Shown: positions 1-9,221 of the stretch, piece after piece
How positions within the stretch are numbered: the stretch's first letter is position 1
Layout: every line of letters starts with the position of its first letter
Assembly: GCA_963753905.1 (NCBI GenBank)
Contig: CAVWDZ010000001.1
Location: 1,736,001-1,800,000, forward strand
DNA length: 64,000 nucleotides
From: Bog-756 sp963753905
GTDB taxonomy: Bacteria > Actinomycetota > Acidimicrobiia > Acidimicrobiales > RAAP-2
Direction: 5' to 3'
The notes under the pieces: model-generated
The model's input: the letters and a program-made list of their open reading frames with translations, nothing else
What the model was told of the DNA's origin: nothing
Databases searched by the model: none
Translations under genes and position numbers: made by a program

Positions 1-85
1 CAGCTCGTAACGATTCTCCGGCCGCGTCCTCGGGGGCACCTTCGCAGAATAGGCTCAACCCGGGTGCAGCACGGAAAGGGTCACG

Positions 86-934
86 ATGACCGCAACCACC
101 GAGTCGCACGTGCGCGAGATCGACGAGCGGGGGTACACCATCCTGGAGGGCGCGATCGATCCCACGCTGATCCAGCGGTTGCTCGACGAGCTCTCCCACC
201 TCGAGGAACAACTGGGGATCCTCCCTGCCACCAACGCCTTCGAGGGCACCCGTACCACCCGGATCTACAACCTGCTCGCCCACGGCCCGCTCTTCGCCGG
301 GATCCCGATCCATCCCACCGTCCTGCCGGTCTGCGAACAGGTCCTCGACCCGGGTCTCCTGGTCTCCTCGCTCTCGTCCATCTCGATCGGACCCGGCGAG
401 ACACCCCAACCCATCCACGCCGACGATCAGGTCATCCCCCTCCCCAAGCCACACCCGGCCACGGTGTGCAACACCATGTGGGCGCTGACCGACTTCACCG
501 AGGCCAACGGAGCGACCCGCGTCGTCCCCGGCTCCCACACCGCCGACCACTCACCCGACCTCCGTCAGCAGTACGACTCGGTCCCTGCCGAAATGGAGCG
601 AGGCAGCGTCCTGGTCTGGCACGGGAGTCTCTGGCACGGAGGAGGCGCCAACACGACCGCCGATCGCCGCGTGGGGATCGCCATGAACTACTGCGCGGGG
701 TACATCCGCCAACAGGAGAACCAACAGCTCGGGATTCCCCTCGCTACACTGCGCACGTTTCCGAACCGGCTCCAGGAGCTGGTCGGCCTCGGCATCTACC
801 GCGGACTCATCGGACACGTCGACAAGCAGATCCCGGCCAACCGTTTCTTCGGCGCGGCCGTCGACCCGCACCTGGTCTGGGACTACGCTGCCCCACCCGA
901 CAGCCCGACCGGAGAGGACGGCCCGACGGCCTGA
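86..934 (+). CDS. phytanoyl-CoA dioxygenase (PhyH) family protein
   Basis: This 282-residue protein is a Fe(II)/2-oxoglutarate-dependent oxygenase of the PhyH family, which hydroxylates small molecules or lipids; the substrate cannot be read from sequence. The metal triad is visible: PIHADD gives His111 and Asp113, and LWHGGGANTT gives His184, followed by an Arg (TADRR) suited to binding the 2-oxoglutarate carboxylate. A GSHTADH segment typical of the family precedes the distal His. The ATG at 86 follows a GGAAAGG ribosome-binding site. It stands alone, with a tRNA gene and a glycosyltransferase downstream. The family is clear and the physiological role is unknown. Confidence 0.85.
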   Translation: MTATTESHVREIDERGYTILEGAIDPTLIQRLLDELSHLEEQLGILPATNAFEGTRTTRIYNLLAHGPLFAGIPIHPTVLPVCEQVLDPGLLVSSLSSISIGPGETPQPIHADDQVIPLPKPHPATVCNTMWALTDFTEANGATRVVPGSHTADHSPDLRQQYDSVPAEMERGSVLVWHGSLWHGGGANTTADRRVGIAMNYCAGYIRQQENQQLGIPLATLRTFPNRLQELVGLGIYRGLIGHVDKQIPANRFFGAAVDPHLVWDYAAPPDSPTGEDGPTA

Positions 935-1032
935 CCGGTCAGCCCGTCGAGCTCAGGTCGCAGGCGTGCCCCTGCGATCTCCACGCCACTGCGCACCACT
1001 CCTCGGCCGGGGCGGGCACACACGGGCTCCAG

Positions 1033-1104
1033 AGGCGGCGGGCGGAATCGAACCGCCGTACGGGGCTTTGCAGGCCCCTGCCTAAACCACTCGGCCACGC
1101 CGCC
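1033..1104 (-). tRNA. tRNA-Cys (anticodon GCA)
   Basis: On the minus strand a 72-nt cloverleaf can be folded. The acceptor stem pairs GGCGGCG with CGCCGCC, the T arm is GGCGG-TTCGATT-CCGCC, and the anticodon loop reads CTGCAAA, giving anticodon GCA for cysteine. The discriminator base is U, as expected for tRNA-Cys. CCA is not encoded. The gene lies between two plus-strand genes, and its 5' end is about 50 bp from the glycosyltransferase start. Confidence 0.93.
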
Positions 1105-1153
1105 AGTGCTCCCGGCGATCCTATCCCCACGGTCGGGATGCTTGAATCTCCCC

Positions 1154-2179
1154 ATGCGCATCGGACTGATCGCCCCTCCCTGGACTCCCATCCCCCCGAA
1201 CCTGTACGGCGGCATCGAGCTGGTGGTGGACCAGTTGGCCCGCGGCATCCAGGCTGCCGGGCACGACGTCCTGCTCTACGCGACCGGGGACTCGACCTGC
1301 CCGGTCCCCCGTCAATGGGTGCTTCCACAGGCCGAGGGTCAGCGCATCGGGATGGCCGTCCCGGAGCTCCGTCATGTCATCCATGCCTACGAAGCGCTCC
1401 AGGAGTGCGACGTGGTCCACGATCACACGATGATGGGCCCGTTCCACTCCGAGCACTACCCGGGACTACCGGTGGCCACCACCATCCACGGTCCGTTCAA
1501 CGAGGACCTGCAAGACCTCTACCGGGCGCAGTCCGGCCGGGTCCCGCTCATCGCGATCTCGCACGCGCAGCACCGGGCCGCCCCGGACATTCCGGTCGCC
1601 CGGGTCATCCATCACGGGATCGACGCCTCCCTGTTCCCGCTCGGCGACGGCGGGGGGGACGCCGACGGGCCGTACGTCGTCTTCCTGGGCAGGATGGCCG
1701 ACGACAAGGGTGCCCACCGAGCGGTCCGGATCGCCCGACGCGCCGGCATCCGGATCCTGATGGCGGCCAAGATGCGCGAACCCTGGGAGAAGCGCTACTT
1801 CGCAGAGCAGGTGGAGCCCTTGCTCGGCCCGGACGCCCAGTATCTCGGCGAGGTCTCCCACCGGCGCAAGCTCGAGCTCCTCACCGGGGCGTCGGCCCTC
1901 CTGTTCCCCATCCGGTGGAACGAGCCGTTCGGAATGGTCATGATCGAGGCCATGGCCTGCGGGACCCCGGTGCTGGCCTTTCCCGAGGGCGCCGCGCCGG
2001 AGGTGGTTGCAGACGGGAGTACCGGATTCCTGTGCGAGGACGAGGACGCCATGGTCGGGGCCATCCACAGACTCGGCGAGCTCAAGCGGGCGGATTGCCG
2101 GCTGGCCGTCGAGGGATACTTCTCCACCCAGCGAATGGTGGCAGAGCACATCGAGCTCTTCGACTCGATGACCGCCTGA
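1154..2179 (+). CDS. GT4-family glycosyltransferase
   Basis: A 341-residue GT-B fold glycosyltransferase of family 4, transferring a sugar from a nucleotide-sugar donor to an unknown acceptor. The N-terminal domain starts MRIGLIAPPWTP and has the acceptor-side motif PNLYGGIELVVDQLA. The donor-binding domain contains YVVFLGRMADDKG and the EX7E-type motif EPFGMVMIEAMACGTPV near residues 255-271. The open frame extends upstream to 1106, almost touching the tRNA gene, but the ATG at 1154 gives the canonical family N terminus and was chosen. No operon partner is visible. It may be involved in exopolysaccharide or glycolipid assembly, or in trehalose/maltose-type sugar chemistry. Confidence 0.85.
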   Translation: MRIGLIAPPWTPIPPNLYGGIELVVDQLARGIQAAGHDVLLYATGDSTCPVPRQWVLPQAEGQRIGMAVPELRHVIHAYEALQECDVVHDHTMMGPFHSEHYPGLPVATTIHGPFNEDLQDLYRAQSGRVPLIAISHAQHRAAPDIPVARVIHHGIDASLFPLGDGGGDADGPYVVFLGRMADDKGAHRAVRIARRAGIRILMAAKMREPWEKRYFAEQVEPLLGPDAQYLGEVSHRRKLELLTGASALLFPIRWNEPFGMVMIEAMACGTPVLAFPEGAAPEVVADGSTGFLCEDEDAMVGAIHRLGELKRADCRLAVEGYFSTQRMVAEHIELFDSMTA

Positions 2180-2237
2180 TCCGGTGACCGTCAGGCACAG
2201 CCGCGTCAGGTGGGGGCGACCGTAGGGGCGGGTGCGC

Positions 2238-2438
2238 TCAGTGGCGCCGGAACAAGAGGCGGGCCACCACGACCACCAGGGCCACCACGATCACCGTCTT
2301 GATCGCGAACCACACCAGGCCGGCCACGAAATGCAGTGCCGCGAACGCCACCCAGATCGCGAACAGTCCGCCGACCACCAACAGCACGCCGTCGAAGACG
2401 CTAAGCCCTGAGCGCTTCTGATCCTGGTCCTCGGCCAT
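2238..2438 (-). CDS. small two-helix membrane protein
   Basis: A 66-residue protein beginning MAEDQDQKRSG, followed by two hydrophobic segments (about residues 14-37 and 42-61) and a basic end, LLFRRH. It is a short integral membrane protein of unknown function. The reading frame continues upstream to 3050, but that extension runs antisense to glnD and is not coding, so the start was placed at the ATG at 2438, about 120 bp before glnD on the other strand. The hydrophobic pattern and codon usage are gene-like. I recognise no family. Confidence 0.6.
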   Translation of the reverse strand: MAEDQDQKRSGLSVFDGVLLVVGGLFAIWVAFAALHFVAGLVWFAIKTVIVVALVVVVARLLFRRH

Positions 2439-2558
2439 GCGAACAAGGCTACCTGCCCAGGGCCGTCGGCAGGTCGCGGCGCGGTGACGCCTGCCGGGAC
2501 CCATTGGAACGGATAGCCCGGAGCCATTCCTGCGACCGGCCGGTGGTACGGTCCGGCC

Positions 2559-4907
2559 GTGTCCCTGCGCGCTCGTCGCCAGAGCCTGATCGAGCGCCCG
2601 GAGCTTCGGGGCGACGCGTTCTGCCGGGCCTATGCCGATGCCGCCGACGAGTGGTTGACCGGCCTCTTCGACGAGGCAACCGGCGGCGATGGCCGTGGGC
2701 TGGCGATCATCGCCGTCGGCGGGTACGGCCGTCGAGAGCTCTGCCCCTTCAGTGATCTCGACGTGCTCCTCCTCCACAAGGGACGCAAGGACGTCTCGGC
2801 CACCGCCGACCGGATCTGGTACCCGGTCTGGGACGAGGGGATCTCGCTCGACCACAGCGTGCGCCGCCCGAGCGAAGCCCTCGATCTGGCAGGCGACGAC
2901 CTGCGGGTGGCTCTCGGCCTGCTCGACGCGCGGGTCGTCTGCGGCGAATCGAAGGTGGCAGAGCCGGTGCTCGAGGGGGCTCACGACCGCTGGATCAAAC
3001 AGAAGCCTCCCTGGCTCGCGGTCCTCGCCGACCTGGTCGCAGAGCGCCACCGCGCCAATGGGGACCTCGGCTTCCTGCTGGAACCCGACCTGAAGGAGTC
3101 ACACGGGGGACTCCGAGACATCGCCGCCCTCACCGCAATGATGGAGGCGGTGCCGATTCTCGGCGACTACGTCGACACGGTGGCTCTCGAGGACTCCCGG
3201 GTGGTGCTGACAGCGGTGCGCGTGGAGCTCCAACGGCGTGCCGGACGCGAGCTCAACAAACTCCTGCTCCAGGAGCAGGATCAGGTTGCCGCAGCGCTCG
3301 ACCTCCAGGACGCAGACGTCCTCATGCGATCGGTGGCCACCGCCGGGCGCACCGTGGCGTGGGAGGGGGACGATGCCTGGCGCAGGCGCAGCGCCTGGTC
3401 GCGCGCGCAGCGCCGCGGGCGACGGGCGCGCGGGGCCGTGTCGAGTCCCGGGACAGTGACCGCGATCGGGACGGAACCGGGTATCGGGCTGACCGAGGAC
3501 GAGGTGGTCCTCACCGAGGGGGCCGACGTGGCCCGGGATCCCGGCCTTCCGCTCCGGCTGGCCCTGGTGGCTGCCGAGCGGAACCTGCCGATCTCGCGCG
3601 ACGCGCTCAACCTGATGGGCCGGAAGTCTCCGGCGCCTCCAGAGCCATGGCCGGAGGAGCTCCGAACCACCCTGGTCGCGCTCCTCGCCACCGGGCCGCC
3701 GGCCGTCGCCGCCATCGAGGCCCTCGACCAGCGCCATCTGGTGGAGCGTCTCCTCCCGGAGTGGGCCGCCGTGCGCAACAAGCCGCAGCGCAACCCCTAC
3801 CACCGGTTCACCGTCGACCGGCACCTGCTCGAGGCCACCGCCAACGCCGCCACCATGGCCCACCGGGTGGACCGGGTCGATCTCCTCCTCATCGGCACCC
3901 TCCTCCACGACATCGGCAAGGGATTCCCCGGCGACCACACCGAGGTCGGGATGACCGTGGCCGCCCGGATCGCCACCCGGATGGGCCTCCCTCCGGCGGA
4001 CGTGGCGGTGATCGTGAACCTGGTGCGCCTCCACCTCCTGCTTCCCGACACCGCGACGCGCCGGAACCTCGACGACCCGGCGACCGCTCGGCGTGTGGCC
4101 GACGAGGTCGGTGACCGTCCCACCCTCGACCTCCTCGACACGCTCGTCGAGGCGGACAGCCTCGCGACCGGTCCGTCGGCCTGGGGTGCCTGGAAGGCCG
4201 GCCTGGTGGCAGACCTGGTGGAGCGCGCGAGCGGTCTCCTCGCCGGAGAGCCGGTGGCCCCGCCCGCCCCGCTGATCACAGAGGAGCTCCAGGTGATCAT
4301 GGACACCGTCCGCATCCACGGTGCGCCCGCCCTGTCCATCGACGACCCGGTGGTGACGGTCGTGGCTCCCGACCGCCCGGGTCTGCTCGCAGAAGTGACC
4401 GGAGCACTCGCCCTCCACGGCCTCAACGTCCGCTCGGCGGTCGTCGCAGGCGAGGACGGGGTGGCCGTCGAGGTCTTCACCGCCGAACCGGAGCGGGGCA
4501 CCTGGCCGGACGCGGTCCGACTCTCCGACGACCTCGCGTCGGTCATCGCGGGCCGGCTGGCTCTCGAGGACCTGCTGGCAGCCCGCGCCCACACCTACCG
4601 GAACACCAAGCGGACCTCGCCCGAACTCGTGTCCACTCAAGTCACCGTCGACAACAATGCCTCCGCCACGGCCACCGTCGTCGAGGTCCGTGCCGAGGAC
4701 GTCGTCGGCCAGCTCCACAGGATCACACGGGCCCTGGTCGACTGCCACCTCGACGTCACCTCGGCCAAGGTCTCGACCTTCGGGTCGGCCGTCGTCGACG
4801 CCTTCTATGTGCGCGGCCCGGACGGCAGGAAGCTCACCGACCCCCAGCGGATCGCCGCGGTCGAACGCGCCATCGTGGAGCGGGTCGGGTCCTCAGCCCC
4901 CGACTGA
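2559..4907 (+). CDS. glnD: [protein-PII] uridylyltransferase / uridylyl-removing enzyme
   Basis: GlnD senses glutamine and uridylylates or deuridylylates PII signal proteins to control nitrogen assimilation; many actinobacterial homologues adenylylate instead. The 782 residues show the usual order. A nucleotidyltransferase domain carries GGYGRRELCPFSDLDVLL around residues 54-71. An HD domain follows with LLHDIGKG near residue 450. Two C-terminal ACT domains start near VVTVVAPDRPGLLAEV and VVEVRAEDVVGQLHR. The start is a GTG at 2559. No PII or glnA gene is next to it. An ammonium transporter lies 38 kb away on the minus strand, so no operon link can be drawn. It is somewhat shorter than enterobacterial GlnD. 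Confidence 0.93.
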   Translation: MSLRARRQSLIERPELRGDAFCRAYADAADEWLTGLFDEATGGDGRGLAIIAVGGYGRRELCPFSDLDVLLLHKGRKDVSATADRIWYPVWDEGISLDHSVRRPSEALDLAGDDLRVALGLLDARVVCGESKVAEPVLEGAHDRWIKQKPPWLAVLADLVAERHRANGDLGFLLEPDLKESHGGLRDIAALTAMMEAVPILGDYVDTVALEDSRVVLTAVRVELQRRAGRELNKLLLQEQDQVAAALDLQDADVLMRSVATAGRTVAWEGDDAWRRRSAWSRAQRRGRRARGAVSSPGTVTAIGTEPGIGLTEDEVVLTEGADVARDPGLPLRLALVAAERNLPISRDALNLMGRKSPAPPEPWPEELRTTLVALLATGPPAVAAIEALDQRHLVERLLPEWAAVRNKPQRNPYHRFTVDRHLLEATANAATMAHRVDRVDLLLIGTLLHDIGKGFPGDHTEVGMTVAARIATRMGLPPADVAVIVNLVRLHLLLPDTATRRNLDDPATARRVADEVGDRPTLDLLDTLVEADSLATGPSAWGAWKAGLVADLVERASGLLAGEPVAPPAPLITEELQVIMDTVRIHGAPALSIDDPVVTVVAPDRPGLLAEVTGALALHGLNVRSAVVAGEDGVAVEVFTAEPERGTWPDAVRLSDDLASVIAGRLALEDLLAARAHTYRNTKRTSPELVSTQVTVDNNASATATVVEVRAEDVVGQLHRITRALVDCHLDVTSAKVSTFGSAVVDAFYVRGPDGRKLTDPQRIAAVERAIVERVGSSAPD

Positions 4908-4964
4908 TCCGATCCCTGCGCCGGATCGCGCGCACTGCCTGGTAGATTCGTCACTGAGACTGCC

Positions 4965-6119
4965 ATGGCCGACACCCACGCACACTCGAGGCAGTCGCGC
5001 AACGGCCGCCCGCTCCTTCGGGTCTGGCCGCTGACCATCGCTCTGGTCGGTGTCCTCGTCGTCGGGGTGGGTGCCTTCGCCCTCGCTGCTCGTGCGTCGG
5101 ACGCCAGGGCCTCGGCCACCCCGACCTCGTCCCCCACCCGTGCGGCACCCTTCGTCCTCGGCTCGGTTGCCCCGGCAGACGGGACCACCGGGGTGTCCAC
5201 CGACGCGACGGTGACCGTGGCCTTCACCAGGCCGCTCGCCACCGATTCGCCGACACCCGCACTGACCCCGCCGGTGGCGGGCACCTGGCAACTGGTCTCT
5301 CCGACCACCTTCGCCTTCGTCGCGGCCGGTCCGCTGGTGCCGCTCTCGACCGAGACGGTCACCGTCCCCGGTGGCCCGGGCGGCGTCCATGCGGCGGGCG
5401 GCGGGCATCTCGCCCAGCCCGTGACGACCCACTTCACGGTGGCAGCGGGTAGCACGCTCCGCCTGCAACAACTCCTCGCCCAGCTGGGCTACCTCCCGGT
5501 CGGTTTCACGCCGACGGGCTCGATGGTCGCCCCCCAGGAGGAGGCCCAGCCTCAGGAGGGCACCTTCGCCTGGCGGTCGGCGGAGCCCCTCTCGCTCGTG
5601 TCCGAGTGGACTCCGGGCACCTCCACCGTGATGACCAGGGGCGCGGTCATGGCGTTCGAATCGAAGCACGGCATGCAGACCGACGGCATCGCCGGACCGG
5701 CCGTCTGGCAGCAGCTCCTCTCCGACGCCGCGACAGGAACCACCCAGACCGCCCCGTACGACTACGTCTACGTGTCGAAGGCGCTGCCCGAGACGGCCAC
5801 CGTGTACAGCAACGGCGCAGCGGTCTACTCGACCCGCGTCAACACCGGAGTGTCCGGGGCCCCGACCGCCTCGGGCACCTTCCCGGTCTACCTCCGCTAC
5901 GTCTCGACCACCATGAAGGGCACCAATCCCGACGGATCCAAGTACTCGGATCCGAACATCCCCTGGGTGAGCTACTTCAACGGGGGCGACGCCCTCCACG
6001 GCTTCGTTCGGGGCTCTTACGGGTTCCCCCAGAGCGACGGGTGCGTCGAGATGCCCCCGTCCAACGCGGCCGTGGTCTACCCGCTCACCCCGATCGGCAC
6101 CCTGGTCACCGTTTCCTGA
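4965..6119 (+). CDS. L,D-transpeptidase with Ig-like and peptidoglycan-binding domains
   Basis: A 384-residue cell-envelope enzyme predicted to make 3-3 crosslinks in peptidoglycan. An N-terminal signal-anchor helix (about residues 24-43, TIALVGVLVVGVGAFALAA) is followed by a Thr/Ser/Pro linker, an Ig-like region (about 60-165), a peptidoglycan-binding-like repeat (about 165-250) and a C-terminal YkuD domain. The catalytic segment is HGFVRGSYGFPQSDGCVEM, with the nucleophile at about Cys359. The usual SHGC is SDGC here. The ATG at 4965 lies about 55 bp after glnD, so it could be cotranscribed or use its own promoter (a TAGATT-like -10 is present just upstream). Confidence 0.88.
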   Translation: MADTHAHSRQSRNGRPLLRVWPLTIALVGVLVVGVGAFALAARASDARASATPTSSPTRAAPFVLGSVAPADGTTGVSTDATVTVAFTRPLATDSPTPALTPPVAGTWQLVSPTTFAFVAAGPLVPLSTETVTVPGGPGGVHAAGGGHLAQPVTTHFTVAAGSTLRLQQLLAQLGYLPVGFTPTGSMVAPQEEAQPQEGTFAWRSAEPLSLVSEWTPGTSTVMTRGAVMAFESKHGMQTDGIAGPAVWQQLLSDAATGTTQTAPYDYVYVSKALPETATVYSNGAAVYSTRVNTGVSGAPTASGTFPVYLRYVSTTMKGTNPDGSKYSDPNIPWVSYFNGGDALHGFVRGSYGFPQSDGCVEMPPSNAAVVYPLTPIGTLVTVS

Positions 6120-6156
6120 CGCCGGGGCCGCCGCGACACCTCGAGCGCGGGCCCGA

Positions 6157-6984
6157 TCACCGGGCCGAGGGGAAGTCGGGGTCTCGCCGCTCGCGGACGG
6201 CACGGAGGCCCTCGGCGGCATCGGGCCCGAGGAAGCCGAGCATCTCCAGGGCGAGGGACTCGCCGAAGACGGGAGCCGCCTGGAGCATCCACTGGTTCAT
6301 GACCCGCTTGGTCCACTGAACGGCGGTGCGCGACCCGGCGGCCAGACGCTCGGCGATGGCCAGGGCCTCAGGCACCACCTCCTCGTCGGGGACACAGCGG
6401 GTGACCAGACCGATCCGCTCGGCCTCGGGTCCGTCGACGAAGTCGCCGGTCATCAAGTAGTACTTGGCCCGCGCCATGCCGCAGAGGAGCGGCCAGAGCA
6501 ACGCCGCGTGGTCCCCCGCCGCCACGCCGAGGCGAGCATGCCCGTCCGACAGCCGGGCCGAGGTGCCCATCACACTCACGTCGGCGAGGAGGGCCACGGC
6601 CAACCCGGCCCCGACCGCCACCCCGTTGATGGCCGACACGACCGGTTTGACCGAGGCCAGCATTTCGTCGACCACCGCCTTGGCGTCCCGCCACTGCTCG
6701 AGGGTCGCCGCGTAATCGGTGGTCATCCGTTCGACCATGGCCAGGTCCCCGCCGGCCGAAAAGGCCCGGCCCGCCCCGGTGATCACCGAAACCGCCACCG
6801 AGTCGTCCCGGTCGACCACCCGCCAGACAGCGGAGAACTCGCGGTGGAGCCGCTCGTCGGCCGCGTTGAGCACGTCGGGACGGTCGATGGTGATGAGGAG
6901 GACGCCGTGGCCCGGGCGGTCGAATCGAAGATGGGCGAAGTCGTCGTAGCCGGCGAAGACTGCTGGGATCGGATGCTCGGTCAT
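6157..6984 (-). CDS. enoyl-CoA hydratase/isomerase family protein
   Basis: A 275-residue crotonase-fold protein with the CoA-binding pattern near the N terminus (LITIDRPDVLNAAD) and the oxyanion-hole segment GAGRAFSAGGDLAMVE. The positions usually holding the two catalytic glutamates of classical enoyl-CoA hydratase appear as GAGLAVALLADV and GVAAGDHAAL, so neither Glu is obvious. It may therefore catalyse another crotonase reaction. The ATG at 6984 (MTEHPIPAVF) was preferred over an in-frame upstream codon that would overlap the methyltransferase gene. It lies just downstream of that methyltransferase on the same strand. Confidence 0.82.
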   Translation of the reverse strand: MTEHPIPAVFAGYDDFAHLRFDRPGHGVLLITIDRPDVLNAADERLHREFSAVWRVVDRDDSVAVSVITGAGRAFSAGGDLAMVERMTTDYAATLEQWRDAKAVVDEMLASVKPVVSAINGVAVGAGLAVALLADVSVMGTSARLSDGHARLGVAAGDHAALLWPLLCGMARAKYYLMTGDFVDGPEAERIGLVTRCVPDEEVVPEALAIAERLAAGSRTAVQWTKRVMNQWMLQAAPVFGESLALEMLGFLGPDAAEGLRAVRERRDPDFPSAR

Positions 6985-7013
6985 CGATGCATCATGACCG
7001 GTGTGGCGACCGA

Positions 7014-8012
7014 TCACGATCCGAGGAGTGGGTGGGAGAGTCCGAGCTCGGCCAAGGTCCGGCCCGGTTCACGCGGCTCGAGCGCCCGAGGATCTGCGTC
7101 GGGTAGCCGAAAGACGTAGAGGTTCCAGAACGGGGCCAACGCGGCGGGCTCGATGTCGATGTAGAGGCGCGCTTCGACGTCGGTGCACCGGACGAACCCG
7201 GCTTCGGCGAACCGCGCGGTCCACCATTCGAACGAGGCGATGGTGAGGTGGCCCTCCACCAACCGGCCGTCGGCGTCGAGCGCCAGATCGGCCTCCGGCA
7301 CCGGGCCCAGATAGTCGGGTCCGAGGCCGCGGTAGTGGTCGACCCGCTCCGGGCGCACCTTTCCCTCGAAGTGGCCGTCGGGTCCCGAGCGATTGGGGCC
7401 GAACGAGGGGATGGTCGCGAACAGGTGCCCGCCGCAGACACGGGAGAGCTCGGCGATGGCTCCGGGCACCCGGTCCGGCGGCAGATGCTCGAGGATCTCG
7501 AGTGCGGTGACCAGCTCGAAGGCACCGTCGTCCCATGGCAGGCCGGCGAAGAGGTCGGCCACCCGCACGTGCCCGATCGCGCCGGGCGTGGCGTGGTCGA
7601 CCGCGAATGGACTCAGGTCGCACCCCTCGGCCTCGATGCCACGCTCGCGCAGCACCTCGACCAGGTAGCCGGTGGCGCAGCCGACATCCAGGGCGGTCCG
7701 GACGCGGAAGTTCCTCCAGAGCAGCCACCCGGCGATGTCGGCGTTCGAGGCCACCCGGTCGTAGCGGGCGTATCCGGAGCGGCCCTCCCGGTCGCCCGAA
7801 CTGTCCCGGCCCTCGCCGAAGTAGGAGCCGCCGTAGGTGTCACCGCCAGCCGAACCGCGCGCCTCGGCCAGGGTGAGCCCCCGTTCGGCGGCGCCGGTGA
7901 GCTCCCGCCCTGCCCGCCCGAGCAGTGAACGGACCCCCCGATGACGTGCGGCCAGCTCGGCCGCAGCCCTGCGGACCGGGTCGGCGGCCGACTTCCAGCG
8001 GTCCGACGGCAT
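7014..8012 (-). CDS. class I SAM-dependent methyltransferase
   Basis: A 332-residue protein whose middle contains a Rossmann-type S-adenosylmethionine site. Motif I is ALDVGCATGYLVEVL (about residues 109-123), followed by an acidic post-I loop (EAEGCDLSPF) and motif LVTALEILEHLPPD. It resembles methyltransferases acting on small molecules or on sugar or lipid moieties. The N-terminal 100 residues, with a Tyr/Gly-rich GGDTYGGSYFGEG stretch, match no family I know. It sits head-to-tail with the enoyl-CoA hydratase-like gene and upstream of a divergent promoter region. The substrate is unknown. Confidence 0.8.
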   Translation of the reverse strand: MPSDRWKSAADPVRRAAAELAARHRGVRSLLGRAGRELTGAAERGLTLAEARGSAGGDTYGGSYFGEGRDSSGDREGRSGYARYDRVASNADIAGWLLWRNFRVRTALDVGCATGYLVEVLRERGIEAEGCDLSPFAVDHATPGAIGHVRVADLFAGLPWDDGAFELVTALEILEHLPPDRVPGAIAELSRVCGGHLFATIPSFGPNRSGPDGHFEGKVRPERVDHYRGLGPDYLGPVPEADLALDADGRLVEGHLTIASFEWWTARFAEAGFVRCTDVEARLYIDIEPAALAPFWNLYVFRLPDADPRALEPREPGRTLAELGLSHPLLGS

Positions 8013-8213
8013 GGGATGGGAGGTTAGCCGTGCCGATTTTCACGCATTTTCCGAGGTGGGCCCCCGGAATGCGACCGGGTCCCACACAGGCCAGGGGATT
8101 ACCACTATTTGTGTGGAGATTTTCACTCAGCGCGGTTATTGTAGGGGTCAGGAAGCACGGAGGAAAGCACAGGAACCATGGCCAGGAGACGCGGGTCCTC
8201 GGGAGGATCACCG
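8013..8213. promoter_or_regulatory. divergent intergenic region, AT-richer, probable promoters
   Basis: About 200 bp separate the divergent methyltransferase and DUF4388 genes. The sequence is clearly less GC-rich than its surroundings (runs such as ccgattttcacgcattttcc and ggagattttcactcag), as expected for promoters facing both ways. A GGTTATTGT element about 40 bp before 8178 could be an extended -10. A GGAGG box at 8201-8205 sits 8 nt before the ATG at 8214. Confidence 0.4.
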
Positions 8214-9200
8214 ATGAACGAGCAGGCTGTCATGACCGATCAGAACCCATATCGACCCTCCGGGTCGTCCGCATCGCCCTCGCCGGAGCGGCCCTTCGGG
8301 CCGGTGCCCATGGCCGATCACGAGCGGGTCACTCGCGACGAGTTCCCCGTGGTCCAGGCGGACACGGCCACACGGCCGGTCGACGCCTCCCTGGTGGGCT
8401 CGTTGAGCGTCTTCTCGCTCTCCGACGTGCTCAGCCTGCTCGCATCGACCGGTCAGACCGGCGAGCTCGAGGTGGTTGGCGAGGGGGTCGAAGGCCGGCT
8501 CTGGCTGAATGGCGGCGAGTTGTCCAACGCCGAGGTCGGAGCCGCCACCACCATCGGCCAGGCCGTCTTCGAACTGGCCTGCGCGGTCGAGGGGTGGTTC
8601 AGCTACACGGCAGGCGTCGTCTCGTCGAGTGGCCAACCCACCGCTCCGGTCGAGGCCGTCCTCGACGAGGTGCGTCCCCAGGTCGAGGAGTGGAGGGAGA
8701 TCCGGGACGTGGTGCCGCTCGAGTCGCTGGTCACCCTCTCCCCCACCGCTCCGGGGCAGGACGTCCAGATCCGGGGCGACCAGTGGCAGGTCCTGACCAC
8801 CGTGGGCACGAACGGGCTCTCGGTACGCGACGTGCTCGACCAGACCGGCGGCGAACAGATCGTCGTCCTGCGCACGCTCCTTGACCTGCACGAGGCCGGG
8901 CTGATCGTCCTCCGGGCAGCTGAGGAGCCCCCCGCCGGAGGGCTCCCACGACCGGTGGCGGTGGTGACCGACCTCGATCCGGTGACCTCGCTGCCGACTC
9001 CGCCGTTCGGTTCCGCCCGTGAAGACGAGGCCGGCACGCCGGATGGTGTCCCACCGCCCCCCGGCACCGAGTCGACCGCCGCGTCCCGCGAGGATGGCCG
9101 GGACGGGCTTGCCGAGGTGGCCATCATGCCGCCGCCGATCGCCGGCGACCCGTGGACGCCGGTCGCCGAGTCGCACGACACCGACAGCGGCATCGCCTGA
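8214..9200 (+). CDS. DUF4388 domain-containing protein
   Basis: A protein of about 328 residues with a DUF4388 domain near residues 60-170, recognisable from LVGSLSVFSLSDVLSLLAST, the RLWLNGGELSNAEVG strand and a FELACAVEGWFSY segment. DUF4388 proteins are often linked to signalling and gliding or Rab-like small GTPase systems, but no such partner is nearby. A winged-helix-like segment follows (GTNGLSVRDVLDQTGG to LLDLHEAGLIVL), then a low-complexity acidic/proline tail. The ATG at 8214 has an excellent GGAGG site. An ATG at 8178 in the same frame is the alternative start. The function is not known. Confidence 0.75.
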   Translation: MNEQAVMTDQNPYRPSGSSASPSPERPFGPVPMADHERVTRDEFPVVQADTATRPVDASLVGSLSVFSLSDVLSLLASTGQTGELEVVGEGVEGRLWLNGGELSNAEVGAATTIGQAVFELACAVEGWFSYTAGVVSSSGQPTAPVEAVLDEVRPQVEEWREIRDVVPLESLVTLSPTAPGQDVQIRGDQWQVLTTVGTNGLSVRDVLDQTGGEQIVVLRTLLDLHEAGLIVLRAAEEPPAGGLPRPVAVVTDLDPVTSLPTPPFGSAREDEAGTPDGVPPPPGTESTAASREDGRDGLAEVAIMPPPIAGDPWTPVAESHDTDSGIA

Positions 9201-9221
9201 GCCTCCAGGTCCGACCCGCGG

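Noticed and set aside
64..2187. A 707-codon plus-strand open frame across the first two genes
   Set aside because: It is one frame off both the PhyH and glycosyltransferase genes and runs through a tRNA gene; its Arg/Pro/Gly-rich product is typical of a high-GC shadow frame.
3099..4748. Long minus-strand open frame opposite glnD
   Set aside because: Antisense shadow of a well-conserved gene with His/Arg/Gly-rich translation and no motif.
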